This document shows, piece by piece, positions 31,373 through 41,794 of a stretch of 64,000 nucleotides of DNA; the stretch's first letter is position 1, and each line of letters opens with the position of its first letter. The stretch is from Acanthosepion pharaonis (Eukaryota; Mollusca; Cephalopoda; Sepiida; Sepiidae), in the NCBI GenBank assembly GCA_903632075.3, contig CAHIKZ030000959.1:257501-321500 (forward strand), written 5' to 3'. Made by a program: the position numbers and the translations under genes. The notes under the pieces were generated by a model. The model made no database searches, was not told the origin of the DNA, and saw nothing but the letters and a program-made list of their open reading frames with translations.

Positions 31373-31740
31373 TCAAATTGGTAGTCCACACATTGGGTCA
31401 TCTCTCTTGCTGTCGACCATATATTCTGTCTTCTTACAGTTAATAGTTAGTCTTAGCAATCTCTGTTGTCGGGCTAAAAGGAAACTCAACCAGTAAATCA
31501 CGTGTCTCCACGAACTTGTTGATTTCGACTCCATCGACGAACTGTAAAAGAAGAGCGATTTAGTAATGGTATTACACGAATTCAAGGGAATGATTTGTGG
31601 CATGTACACCAGGCTTGATCTATTAGTAGCAAATATCAGGAGACGTGTTTGCAATAGAGTCTTCAGTGAAAGAGAAATAGAGATAATTTGCCGCGCAGAA
31701 ACACCATTAAAGCGATTCGATTGGATAATTAGCGGCAATG
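31373..31740 (-). pseudogene. LINE RT fragment (LINE-B-like)
   Basis: The minus-strand frame 31373-31738 includes LLRLTINCKKTEYMVDSKR, matching the INCKKTECM region downstream of the RT catalytic box at 25860. Upstream residues around 31540 (LFFYSSSMESKS) fit a shifted continuation. Truncated on both sides. Confidence 0.55.
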
Positions 31741-31913
31741 AATGAAAGTACCAGGAATTGGTTCAAGTAGAAGTGATGTCATCATTGCAAAAGGCGAAAC
31801 CTGCCTCTGATTAGTGTAGAAGAAAGAACAGGCCGAAAAGACGGGGAAAAGGCAGAGTGACTTTAATCGGCCTTCGCAATGCGTAGTAAATGTTCTTTAT
31901 CTTATACAATAAG

Positions 31914-32099
31914 GCAAGCTTTGTACTGGAGATTCGAAACATGCGGTCGTGACTTCTCTTTGCACTAAGAATGGGGAATCGATTGATGTTGACAGCAACG
32001 TGACAGAATTCTCAGAATATTTGTGTACGTCCACCTCGTGCCGCATAAACCGACCATTGTCACATCATAACACAGTATGCGCGTTTGTGATTATAGAGG
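31914..32099 (+). CDS. Candidate internal exon (phase 1-1, Cys-rich)
   Basis: A 186-base open block lies between an acceptor (TTCTTTATCTTATACAATAAG) and a consensus donor GTAAGTAAA (from 32100). In the open frame it encodes KLCTGDSKHAVVTSLCTKNG, SIDVDSNVTEFSEYLCTSTS and CRINRPLSHHNTVCAFVIIE, with five Cys and one N-glycosylation-type NVT. It starts and ends in phase 1, typical of exons for extracellular modules. The phase agrees with the exon at 32319. No family recognised. Confidence 0.42.
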
Positions 32100-32318
32100 G
32101 TAAGTAAATACTAACTGCTTCACACGACCTTCTAACTAGTATCAAAGTGTAGTACCTGCCTCTATGAATGGTCCCAATTATTCTAATCCTTCGACTACAG
32201 TTTCCTCATTATAACCGAAGAAAAAACATTTTGGTGTGTACCTAGGCCAGCGTGAGAGAGGTCGTGGGGACTGGGCAGTTTTTTTTTTACCTGCGCCCAC
32301 ATGCACACGTTGTTACAG

Positions 32319-32407
32319 AATACGAATGGTCAGTGATCGGTCGGAATGCCTTGTGGTCGTGGTATTTTGACAGTGATGGATTACCTTTGTCAGCGTTTTG
32401 GATATGA
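32319..32407 (+). CDS. Candidate next (terminal) exon
   Basis: An acceptor with a poly-T run (CAGTTTTTTTTTTACC ... GTTGTTACAG) precedes an open frame. In phase with the previous exon it reads EYEWSVIGRNALWSWYFDSD, GLPLSAFWI and TGA at 32405-32407. AATAAA sites follow at about 32567 and 32576. The frame stays open after the TGA to a CAG/GT at 32478, so the TGA could also be a lesion in a longer exon. Tryptophan-rich; no family recognised. Confidence 0.38.
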
Positions 32408-32479
32408 GTCCAAAACTGCGCGAATTCAACAGAGGGTCGCAAGAATACTGAAGCGTCGATAACGCCTCCCACACCCAGG

Positions 32480-32954
32480 TTAGCGACTGGCTAAGATCAC
32501 TTGCAGAAGCACGTTTACGGGACGTCATTCTGTCTCTTAGAATCTAAACCGCCACCATTCTCTCCTAATAAAACGAATAAAAAACAGAAATGGTCCTTTT
32601 CATTGATCTCGTTTTATGTAGTAGTGTGGAGACCCAGAAGCGACACAGAACGTAACAGCGTATATGCACGCCACATAAAACCGAACTTGTTTCACGTCCA
32701 GTCACCATGGGAGAAGTAACTCCTTTACTCGGCCTGCTGGCTGAGATAAAAATATATCTATCTTTCACTTCTTATAAGCTATAAGGGATGTTTGGTCCAG
32801 GAGATTTCAATCCTGTGCCGGAACCAACCTCCCTGCACCAGGAAGTGTAAGTCGGTGAACAACAACGCTAAAATGACAGTGTTCACGGGCATTTGGGAAG
32901 CCCATCTTAAACCGACCGTTTTGTGTTTGAGGCAAAGGGTACATATTGGAAACC
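32480..32954. other. Non-coding, possible 3' UTR and flank
   Basis: Holds the two AATAAA motifs near 32567-32581. No other gene seen. Confidence 0.35.
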
Positions 32955-33780
32955 TTGGTTTATGTTTGGTTTGGTTTATTTCGTTTTACGGCATATCAAC
33001 CTCAATCGGTTATTTAATGCCGACAACATTTTTAGGATAGATTCGTATGAATAGAATATGTATTCTTTGGTTTAGATTGGTTTAGTTTATTTTGTTTTAC
33101 GGCATATCAACCTCAATCGGTTATTTAATGCCGACAACATTTTTAGGATAGATTCGTATGAATAGAATATGTATTCTTTGGTTTAGATTGTTTTTTTTTG
33201 TTTTACGTTATATCAACCTCAATGGGTTATTTAATGCCGACAACATTTTTAGGATAGATTCGTATGAATAGAATATGTATTCTTTGTTTTATTTTGGTTT
33301 GGTTTATTTTTGTTTTACAGCATATCAACCTCAATGGGTTATTTAATGCCGACAAGATTTTTTAGGATTAGTTCTTATGAATAGAATATGTATTCTTTAG
33401 TTTAGATTGGTTTGGTTTATTTTGTTTTACGGCATATCCACCTCAATGGGTTATTTAATGCCGACAAAAATTTTTATAGCTGGTAATATTTTGTTTTGTC
33501 AAAAATCTGTTTCTGGTAATATTTTTCCATCTAAATTATATTGCTGGTAATAATAAAAAGTATTGCTGGTAATAAGTTAATATATTTTCCCATAGCTGGG
33601 ACCCTAACAGGTACTACTACCCCGGGTCATGGTGGACCTGGGAACACCAGCAATTAAGTGGTGGTTCCACGCTCCTCAAAACCTCCTGATCAGAGGCCTT
33701 GCTGCTGGACGTAGTTTATCGTCTTACCCAGGACGTGGATGTAGTTTAACGTCGTACCCAGCACACGAAGCCTTGGTTTA
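32955..33780 (+). mobile_element. Family Q element with five tandem 5' units
   Basis: The 5' region is repeated about five times with a ~111-bp period (GCATATCAACC at about 32991, 33102, 33209, 33320, 33432), each unit ending ATAGAATATGTATTCTTT. A body follows with TGGTAATATTTT units, CCCATAGCTGGGACCCTAAC, GTGGACCTGGGAACACCAGC, and two 30-bp tail units to about 33775. Confidence 0.75.
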
Positions 33781-33854
33781 AGGTCAAATGACAAAAAAGG
33801 TAAAAGAAAAATAGAACATCGATTAGTCAAACAGTGTACCATAATTTTGGGGCA

Positions 33855-33990
33855 CCTAGTGAGGATCGAAATTGTTCGAAAGATTTTCATGATAGCCAAT
33901 ACTTCCAATTTTTGAATCCACAATGATCTTGCATCCCAAACACATATTCTCGCATTTATGGCAGATTAACTTTAGTCTGTTTTGATTTGT
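33855..33990. repeat. Dispersed repeat, deleted copy
   Basis: Internally deleted version of 31027-31340 that leads directly into the next Q element. Confidence 0.6.
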
Positions 33991-34440
33991 TTTAAGGATT
34001 ATCAGTCTGAATGGTTTATTTAATGCCGATAAGGTTTATATTGTTGGTAATATTTTTTTCAAAAGTGTCTTGCTGTTAACATTTTTTGTTTTTTCCAAAA
34101 ATGGATTACTGGTAAAACTCTTTTTCTTCAAAAATTGATTGCTGGTAAAACACTTTTTCTTCCAAAATTCATTACTGATAATAATTTTTTTTTTTCAAAA
34201 TTCATTGCTGGTAATATTTTTTTTTACAAAAATGTATTGCTGTTATTAAAAGCTATTTTTCATAGTGCTTTGAACGCAGTTTGGGGGTTAACTATTTGCC
34301 CATAGCTGGGAGCCTAACAGGTGCTACTACCCGGGGTCAGGGAGGACCTGTGACGACCAGCAATTAAGAGGTGGTCCGCGCTCTTTCAAATCAGAGGCCT
34401 TTCTGTTAGATGTAGTTTATAATCATATCCAGAACGGAGA
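33991..34440 (+). mobile_element. Family Q element
   Basis: A copy with a weak 5' end (AAGGATTATCAGTCTGAATG). It has four TGGTAA/CAAAA units, the CCCATAGCTGGGAGCCTAAC and GGAGGACCTGTGACGACCAG body, and one degraded 30-bp tail unit. Confidence 0.65.
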
Positions 34441-35440
34441 TATATATTATCCCAAGCATGGTGATAAAGCCACTAACACGCCAGGGATTACTGAGTGTCA
34501 CTGAAACTGAGAAAACCAAGATAAAAAAGACAATAAAAGAACAGGAATGAAAGAGACAGAAGATGGCGATTGACGTTGCATTTAAACATTTGAAGATCGA
34601 CTGACAAGAAAACAAGAAAGCGGAAGAAATTTCCAAAGGTGAGAAATTCGAGAGGTTTGGTTTTGGTTTGGTTTTGGTTTGGTTTGGTTTTGGTTTTGGT
34701 TTGGGTTTTGGTTTTGGTTTTGGTTTTGATATGGTTTGGTTTTGATATGGTTTGGTTTTGGTTTGGTTTACGGCATATCAACCTCAATGGGTTATTTAAT
34801 GCCGACAAACGTTTTATTGCTGGTAATATGTTTTTCTTCAAAAATCTATTACTGGGAATATTTGTCCTTGAAGAAATCTATAGTTGGTCATATTTTTTTC
34901 AAAGAATGTATTGCTGTTTATATTGCTAGTATATTTTTAAAGTATTGCTGATAATAATTTTTTCTCTAAAGATTATTGCTAGTAATAATTTTTTTTTATT
35001 ACAAAGTATTTCTGGTATTAAATCCTATTTTACACAAGTTTGGGTGTTAACTATTTGCCCATAGCAGGGAGCCTAACCGGTGCTACCACCCCGGGTCAAG
35101 GTGGACCTGGGAATACCAGCAATTAAGAGGTGGTTCCACGCTTCTCAGAACTAATCAGAGGCCTTGCTATTGGACATAACTTATTGTCTTACACAGGACG
35201 TGGATGTAGTTTATCGTCATACCCAGGACGAGAGAAATTCGAGAGTGTAAAAAGAATAGAATTTACAGATCCATCTAGTAATTTCAACAATAAAATGAAG
35301 AGACGTAGCTGCCAATCTAGCACTACGCTTGAATTCATGAAGTCAAGGAATGAAAGAGGAAAACCCGTAAGAACAGTTGCCATGAAAATATTTATAATAA
35401 TGGCGCAGGGAAGATGCTTAACGGCTTTGATATACAGATA
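34433..35440 (-). pseudogene. LINE-C C terminus split by a Q element
   Basis: Minus-strand remnants at 35246-35440 (HYYKYFHGNC-type and LHEFKRSAR-type sequence, degraded) and 34433-34640 (FKCNVNRHL end and 3' UTR with GTTAGTGGCTTTATCACC). They align with the clearer copy at 38690-39480. A Q element at 34655-35231 separates them, with a 14-base duplicated target. CR1/Jockey-like by its C-terminal motif. Confidence 0.6.
34641..35245 (+). mobile_element. Family Q insertion in LINE-C with target-site duplication
   Basis: GAGAAATTCGAGAG occurs at 34641-34654 and 35232-35245 and brackets the element 34655-35231. The 5' end is an expanded GGTTTGGTTTTGG tract (to about 34770). The body carries ACGGCATATCAACCTCAATG, GTTATTTAATGCCGACAAAC, TGGTAAT units, CCCATAGCAGGGAGCCTAAC, and 30-bp tail units ending CCCAGGACG. 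With 26071-26420 this fixes both element ends. Confidence 0.82.
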
Positions 35441-35900
35441 TATACGCCCATAAATCAGTTAATTTCGAATATGCTTTTGGAATCTTACCGTCTTTACTCT
35501 GTTTGCAAACCAAATGTAGTTAGCTGACCAAATTGACCTGATCGGAATTATCGAGGTGCCTGTTCTCTGTAAAATTGCAAATGGCCGTTGTGATTCATGT
35601 CCATTCCATGTAGACGAAAGCGTCAATGAAATGGGTGGAGTTTGGTGCTTCACTGGGCGCACGATTGTTAGAAATCTTGATTTGCTTCATGGTTTTCAAG
35701 CTTTGAAGTGTTTATAATTTACTTATATTGGCGCAGCTGCAGAAGATTAATTCTGGGAAGAGATAGGCAGTTGGAGAGAAAGTCGGCAGAAGAAGCGAAA
35801 TCTATCGATAGGCACGGAGAAGGCCGTCGGATGGATATCTGAGCATGCGCAGTAGAATGAACCTGAGGTTTGGAGAGCAAGACGATGATGAAGAACGGGA
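35441..35900. other. Low-copy non-coding stretch
   Basis: No gene or shared repeat recognised. Confidence 0.35.
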
Positions 35901-36573
35901 GTGGAATGAAGGGGAGTGGAAAGCTTGAGAAAGGGAAAAGGAAAAATGATAGTGAAAGGGGGGGGGATGGGAATAAAAATTAGAAAGAGTGATGCGGGCC
36001 GAAAAAGATAGAGAAAAAGAGAAAAGAAGAAAAGAGAGGGAAACGAGGCTAAGAGAAATGAGAAAAAGTGTTAAGATTTTTGAATATTCAAGAATGATGG
36101 GGAGGGGGGCGAAAGCATAAAAAACAAAAAATTTCAGGATAAAAATTCGGAATACAATGAGAGAGAAAAGAGAAATGAATGTGTGTGTATGTAGAGAGAG
36201 AGAGAGAGATTGAATGTAAATAAGTGAAAGGCTAAGAGGGAATGTGGTGTGAGAACTGGAGTAAGAGAGAGAGAGCAAGAAAAATATATAATGTGGATGG
36301 AAAACTACAAAGTGGAGGAAGAAGTGTCTGTTAAAAGAAAGAAAGAAAGACGACAAAAGGAAAAGAAGAAGTGTTGAGGTAAAGGAGAAAGAAAGTAAGA
36401 CGACAAAGGAAATGAGAAAGAGGGGGGAGAGTGAAGGAAAAAGAAATAAAGACGGCAAAGAAGAGAAGTAATTGTGGAGTAGGAGGAGGAATAAGAAAGA
36501 AAGAAAGACGACAAAACAGAGAAGAAAGTGTGGAGTGGAAGAATAAGAATAAGAAAAGAAAGAAAGAAAAGAA

Positions 36574-36616
<43 letters not shown>

Positions 36617-36637
36617 TGTGGAGTGGAAGAAGGAATA

Positions 36638-36672
<35 letters not shown>

Positions 36673-36747
36673 TGTGGAGTGGAAGGAGGAATAAGAAAGA
36701 AAGAAAGAACGAAAGAAAGAAAGAAAGTGTGGAGTGGAAGGAGGAAT

Positions 36748-36790
<43 letters not shown>

Positions 36791-36921
36791 TGTGGAGTGG
36801 AAGGAGGAATAAGAAAGAAAGAAAGAAAGAAAGAAAAAGTAGAAAGAAAGGTTAAACAATATAAATACAAGAAAAGAACGAATGACAAAAAGAAAGATTA
36901 ACAAACAATGAGAATACGGTT

Positions 36922-36965
<44 letters not shown>

Positions 36966-37080
36966 CGAAAAAGGAGAGAAGGAAGCGTGGAGTGAAAAGA
37001 AGAATAAAGAAGAAAGAAAAAAATGAAAGATGACAATGGAAGTGGGGAGTGAAATAAATAAATAAATAAGGAGAGACAAT
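35901..37080 (+). repeat. Polypurine region with (GAAA)n and a GTGTGGAGTGGAAG minisatellite
   Basis: Between 36500 and 36840 GTGTGGAGTGGAAGGAGGAA alternates with (GAAA)n blocks in five units of about 50-90 bp, and (GAAA)n runs again at 36924-36964. The minus-strand frames of 185-218 codons are stop-free only because of base composition. Confidence 0.9.
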
Positions 37081-37084
37081 GTCA

Positions 37085-37440
37085 AGATTAAATATCTGAG
37101 ATGAGGTATTATGATTACTTACATTATTTAAATATTCGAACTATTATCCTCATCTTCACTGCCCTATTCACAACCTTTCGGCCGTTGTACGCTTCGGCCT
37201 CCTTCAGGTGACTGAATTTCGAACCGAACCCTTTATTTCGTGCACGGAGGTAGATTGTTCTAGTTCCAGGTGCCATGTCTCTTCCGGATATCTCAGTTAT
37301 TTCCTTTTAACTCAACTCTCCAAGTTTTGGTTCGCCACTGCTGTGACCTGGTATTGAACTCACAACTCTTTGGGTCTTGTCACTTGATCTAACCAACGTC
37401 TTTATCCACCGGGGCATTTGTCCTTGACGAGTTTGTAAGG
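37085..37440 (-). mobile_element. SINE-H, full-length-looking copy
   Basis: Minus strand from 37440: head with GGTGGATAAAGACGTTGGTT and GTGAGTTCAATACCAGG, then body GAGAGTTGAGTTAAAAGG. The 3' domain has CCTGAAGGAGGCC, ACAACGGCCGAAAGGTTGTG and a tail ending CATAATACCTCATCTCAG at 37095. About 345 bp. Confidence 0.72.
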
Positions 37441-37570
37441 TAAAAAGTAAAGAGTTCGATTCGAAATTCTAATCGCTTGAAGAAGGGCGGAGCGTACAAC
37501 GGCCAAAACGTTGTGAATATGGCAGTGAAGATGAGGATAACAGTCCAAATAATGTAAATAATGCAAGATA
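37441..37570 (+). mobile_element. SINE-H 3' domain (partial)
   Basis: GCTTGAAGAAGGGCGG, ACAACGGCCAAAACGTTGTG and the GATGAGGATAACAGTCC tail. It lies back to back with the copy at 37085-37440. Confidence 0.6.
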
Positions 37571-37584
37571 GCTAGCTAACTAGA

Positions 37585-37686
37585 TAGATTTAGAATGAGA
37601 GAGAGAGAGAGAGAGAAAGAAAGAGAGAGAGAGAGAGAAAATGGGAGAATACGCATCTAAAGAAAGGATTCGAAAAAGCGTGAAAG

Positions 37687-37724
<38 letters not shown>

Positions 37725-37809
37725 GAGTTCGAAAGAGTTTCCACGTGTATAAAAAGATTTGATGATAGAGAAAGCAAGAAGCAGTGGTGGGTGGGACACA
37801 GCCATAGAA

Positions 37810-37861
<52 letters not shown>

Positions 37862-37865
37862 ACTA
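37585..37865 (+). repeat. (GA)n and (GAAA)n tracts
   Basis: (GA)n 37597-37640 and 37689-37728; (GAAA)n 37806-37862. Confidence 0.9.
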
Positions 37866-38690
37866 ATCAGGGAGGGGCCTGTTACATTTGTAAGTGTCGT
37901 GGGGAAAATTAAACCAGAAAAAGTGCTAGTGTTGATGATTACTGGAGGTCATTTTCAGACTTTGAAATGTAATCAAAGAAGTGCTCGCCAGGTGTGATAG
38001 ATTCAGTAATTAACCTTTTTGCCCGACGTAAACTTGTCTCGTAATGACACCCCACCCTAACTCATCAAGATCCACCGCCACGTCAACTCACCACCATGAA
38101 GTGGGCCGGGCCGAGAACATTTCAGCACCCCTAGAAAGTTAATTGTCAAAGTCAAAGGAAAATGTTTCTCCTCTCTTCAACACCATTTACTTCTAGAAGG
38201 CAACGTGAACTGGTACATGCGTAATGGTTCACGAGCTATTCTGGTGAGCTGTACTATTAAATAGTGGTTAAGATCTTTACGGGATACTCCAAACCAGTAG
38301 CCAAATTAAGTTAACCTTAGTAAACAAGATCTCGTTGGTAATGGTTAACGAGCTAGTCTGGTTAGCCATACTGTTAAGTTGTGAGTCAGATCTGTATAGG
38401 ATGTTCCAAACACGTAGCCAAATTAAGTTAAGCTTAGTAATCAAGAGCCATACTTGTTTTAAATTAATGCACGTTACTAAGTGGTAAGATTGGTCCTAAC
38501 TAGGCGACCTATATTTGTAGCTTTGGGGTAAACTAAGCTTGGAAAATAAAATTATTCAGTTGGCAGCGATACGCAAAATGAATTCGAGGTATAGAGTTCG
38601 AATCCTGTTTGGAGCTGACTATATCGTATTGATTTCCTTCAGTTAGACATGTTTGTCATATTGTTTTTGTATTGATTAGATTGGCTTTTT
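37866..38690. repeat. Non-coding with a ~118-bp direct duplication and a tRNA-like patch
   Basis: 38225-38340 and 38341-38458 are diverged direct repeats (AATGGTTMACGAGCTA ... GTAGCCAAATTAAGTTAA). At 38560-38620 GAGTTCGAATCCTGTTTGG resembles a tRNA B box, likely a SINE fragment. No gene seen. Confidence 0.5.
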
Positions 38691-39480
38691 AAGCGTTAAA
38701 GCCCAATCAAGGTGGGAAGCCACTAGCACGTAAGGGGTTACAGAGAGTTGAAGCGCGAGCAAAGAGGAGTGATAGAGGAAAGGATGAAGAGAAGGATAGG
38801 GGATAGATCAAGGCATCTGGAGATGTTGATTGACATTACATTTGAATAGTTGGAGATTATAGCTATCAGGGAAACATGAAAAGGGTGGAGTTTCACAGGC
38901 GAGAGGTGAGAAACATGAAGCTATTGGGGTAGAAGAGACGGCTACATTTAACAGTTTCGACAGTGAAAGGGTGTGAGCGAGATGTCAGCCTAGTTGAACG
39001 CTTAAATTCATGAAGTTTCGGGAACCAGCGAAAGCAGTTCCTCGGAACAGTTACCATGAAAGTATTTGTAAAAAAAAGAGAGGGGGCGCGATGGCACGTC
39101 TGTGAGAGAGCGACTGCAGACGAGATGCCAGATCAGGGCCAATTACATTGCATATCCGTCTCTGGATCTTATCAAGAACGTTGAGACACACAGAAGGGAC
39201 ACCGGACCATATATGGCAGCAATACACCATGCAAGGGCGAATGGTTGATTTGTAGATTTGAAGGATCGACTGCGGCGAGAAAAATTTCCTGCCGCGGCAC
39301 AGGGAGCCAACTTTCCTTGCGGTGGACGAAGCATTGCCATATTTCCTTTGTACCCACCCACCGAGTCACATGAAGAATGAAGTTTCAGTAATCTTTTGTC
39401 GTTCGGTGTGGCATATGAAATCAAGTGATTTATCAAAAAGTCGTCGATAGCTTGGCAGTCGGAATTGGAAATACTTTTTG
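38690..39480 (-). pseudogene. LINE-C C terminus (CR1/Jockey-like), copy 1
   Basis: Minus-strand codons give YKSTIRPCMVYCCHIWSGVP, SVCLNVLDKIQRRICNVIGP and DLASRLQSLSHRRAIAPP, then after small frameshifts YKYFHGNCSEELLSLV, HEFKRSTRLTSRSHPFTV and YNLQLFKCNVNQHLQMP, with a stop. This is the usual C terminus after the RT domain in CR1/Jockey-type LINEs. The 3' UTR ends near 38695. The upstream RT is missing. Damage is limited to a few indels around 39070-39100. Confidence 0.78.
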
Positions 39481-40135
39481 TTATCCTTTCACCACAAGTA
39501 AGGCGATAAAGCCACTAGGACGCGGTGGGGGAGGTACAGGGTGTGACAGTGAATGAGAAAAATGAGAATAGAGAGAATTGAGGAAAAGCCAACAGGAAGA
39601 GGGTACAAGAAAACGGAAGATGGCGATTGACGTTACCCTTAAATTCTTGAAGTTTGTAGTTATCAGGGAAGCAAGAAATCGGAAGGGAGTTGCACAGGTG
39701 GGAAGAGAAAAGAACTGTTAGGATAGATGTGGTGATTTGTACTAGCTAATTTGACAGTAAAACGGTGAGAACTTGTTGACAGTCTAGTAGCACGCTTAAA
39801 TTCGTGTAGTCAGGGCCCCAGGAGAAAAAAGCTCGTCAGAGCAGTTGCCATGAAAATATTTGTAGAAAAGACAGAGAGAAGTCACGACATATTGGTGAGA
39901 TAGTGACTGAAGTCGAGATGCCAAAATTAAGAGGAATTACACTACAATCCCTTTTTTTGGATTTTATCAATAATCTCGAGATGTACAGCAGAAGCACCAA
40001 ACCATATGGCAACAGTATTCAATAAATGGACGAAGATGGTTTCTGGTTAGGAAAAACTTCTGGCACGAAGACAATGAACTAACTTTTCTTGCATTAGACG
40101 AAGCAGTTGTTTCGATATTGCAATCAGTATATTAT
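39481..40135 (-). pseudogene. LINE-C C terminus, copy 2
   Basis: A second minus-strand copy in direct tandem with copy 1, more diverged: the readable parts match ARSFS, RPFIEYCCHMVWC, IDKIQKKG, YKYFHGNCSDEL and EFKGNVNRHL, plus the 3' UTR ending CTAGTGGCTTTATCGCC near 39500. Several frameshifts. Confidence 0.65.
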
Positions 40136-40144
40136 GATCTAGAT

Positions 40145-40735
40145 AGTAAATGGTTTGGTTTATTTTGTTTTACGACATATCAACACCTCAATGGGTTATT
40201 TAATGCCGACAAGATTCTTAGGTTTAGTTCCTATAAATCGAAAATGTATTCTTTGCTTTATTTTGGTTTGGTTTATTTTGTTTTACGGCATATCAACCTC
40301 ACTGAGTTATTCAATGGCGACATGTTTTTTTTTATTGCTAGTAATATTTTTACTAGGAAGACCAGCAATTTTGAGGTGGTTCCACTCTCCGCAAAACCTC
40401 CTGAGCAAAGACATTGCTGTTGGATGTAGTTTATTGTCATACCCAGGAAGCGGATGTAATTTATCGTCATACCCAGGACTTGGATGTAGTTTATATTCTT
40501 ACCCAGGACGCGGATGTAGTTTATCGTCATACCCAGGACGCGGATGTAGTTTATATTCTTACCCAGAAGGCGGATGTATTTTAATCGTTTTACCCAGGAA
40601 GCAGATGTAGTTTATCGTTTTGCCCAGGACGCGGATGTAGTTTATCGTCATAGCCGGACGCAGATGTAGTTTATATTCTTACCCAGGACGCGGATGTAGC
40701 TTATATTTCTATCCAGGACGCGCATATTTATTAAA
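40145..40735 (+). mobile_element. Family Q element with expanded 30-bp tail
   Basis: Two 5' units (40150-40250 and 40262-40340) precede a shortened body and a tail array. From about 40425 to 40725 roughly ten 30-bp units of GGATGTAGTTTATCGTCATA plus CCCAGGACGC lie in tandem, with substitutions (TATTCTTAC, GAAGC) between units. Other Q copies have one to two units. Confidence 0.8.
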
Positions 40736-40964
40736 GGTTCTTGCACATGCGAGAAGTATACAACCTTTAGTCACGCGATATATGTAAAACAATAAGGGCC
40801 GACAACTTGTTTTCGAGACCGCCCGTCCACTAGGTTGGTTAGGTAATTCCTGTTACAGACACCTGCTCAGGCGCGTTTTGTGTTTCGTCAAAATCTCCAG
40901 AGCCAACTTGTGGTTTACAATGCAATTATGCTGAATAGACCGTAGTTACAGTTTACGGGAGAGT

Positions 40965-41150
40965 GCACATAATCTGGCGTGATCAAATATTGGTATTCTC
41001 AGCATCCTTCTATAAGACTATATTTCTATTTCCTAAGGTCGCCTCTTTATCTGTGAGGAAATTGTCCAGTATTCATTGCCATATAAGAGGACTGATATTA
41101 CACAGTTTTTCTCAACTCTCTTTTTTTTTTGTTTCCGACGAAATTGTCCA
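40965..41150 (-). pseudogene. LINE-B fragment
   Basis: The reverse complement of ATTGGTATTCTCAGCATCCTTC and CCAGTATTCATTGCCATATA corresponds to the YGxECWI...YRRMLRIP part of LINE-B. No open frame. Confidence 0.55.
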
Positions 41151-41159
41151 TTTTTTTAA

Positions 41160-41385
41160 AAATACGGCCGATTAATGGATAGCGGCTCAGAGTGAGGAAC
41201 CGGAGAGCTGAGTTCGAATTCCAATCGAGTTCATTATATTCACTTACGTGCTAATACCCTTGGGATGGTATGAATCAAACACTTCACTCCCAGTTACAGG
41301 TAAATAGTAGAACAAACTGTATTCTATAGCCTTGTGTGGCAACCGGTGTAAGAGAAGGAAAAAGCTAAATTCGTAACTGTATGTA
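41160..41385 (+). mobile_element. tRNA-derived SINE, single-unit copy
   Basis: The head CGATTAATGGATAGCGGCTC and GAGTTCGAATTCCAATC, then one body unit with GGTAAATAGTAGAAC, TATAGCCTTGTGTGG and AAGAGAAGGAAAAA. It shows the unexpanded form of 14994-15785. Confidence 0.75.
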
Positions 41386-41559
41386 GCCGTGTCGAAACAC
41401 ATACTATACAGCTAAGGGAATGGTCGTTCGCACTGACCCAATTGACTCCATAATACTTTGCTCAGCATTTGGAAGGCATCTTTCGCTATCCCAATCCGCC
41501 TTCAGATTTAGGTGCCACATTATCTCCCATGTTACCATTTATTTAAATTTTCGCGCTTG

Positions 41560-41561
<2 letters not shown>

Positions 41562-41618
<57 letters not shown>
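41562..41618. repeat. (TA)n
   Basis: Left boundary of a hammerhead-bearing segment. Confidence 0.95.
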
Positions 41619-41619
<1 letters not shown>

Positions 41620-41639
41620 CTGATTTAAAATATGTTTTT

Positions 41640-41743
41640 TTCGCTACACAGTTCTAACCATGTTTCAAAAATGGAAGCTAAAAGCTTCGAATTTAATTTG
41701 TAATTAAATTAAAGACATTAGTTCCATTTCATCCTCAAGCGAA
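41640..41743 (-). ncRNA. Hammerhead-like fold, C3 to U, extended stem II
   Basis: Minus strand 5' to 3': stem I UUCGC (41739-41743), core UUGAGGA (41732-41738), stem II AAAUGGAA/UUCCAUUU with a long loop, GAAA, stem III ACAUGG/CUGUGU with two wobble pairs and loop UUAGAA, then A, then stem I GCGAA (41640-41644). The U at position 3 is expected to weaken or abolish cleavage. It lies between (TA)n tracts at 41562-41618 and 41756-41792. Confidence 0.55.
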
Positions 41744-41752
41744 TTTTGGTGT

Positions 41753-41792
<40 letters not shown>

Positions 41793-41794
<2 letters not shown>

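Noticed and set aside
35802..36904. Minus-strand frames of 185-218 codons rich in Ser, Phe and Leu
   Set aside because: These are the complement of polypurine and (GAAA)n tracts; long frames follow from low complexity.
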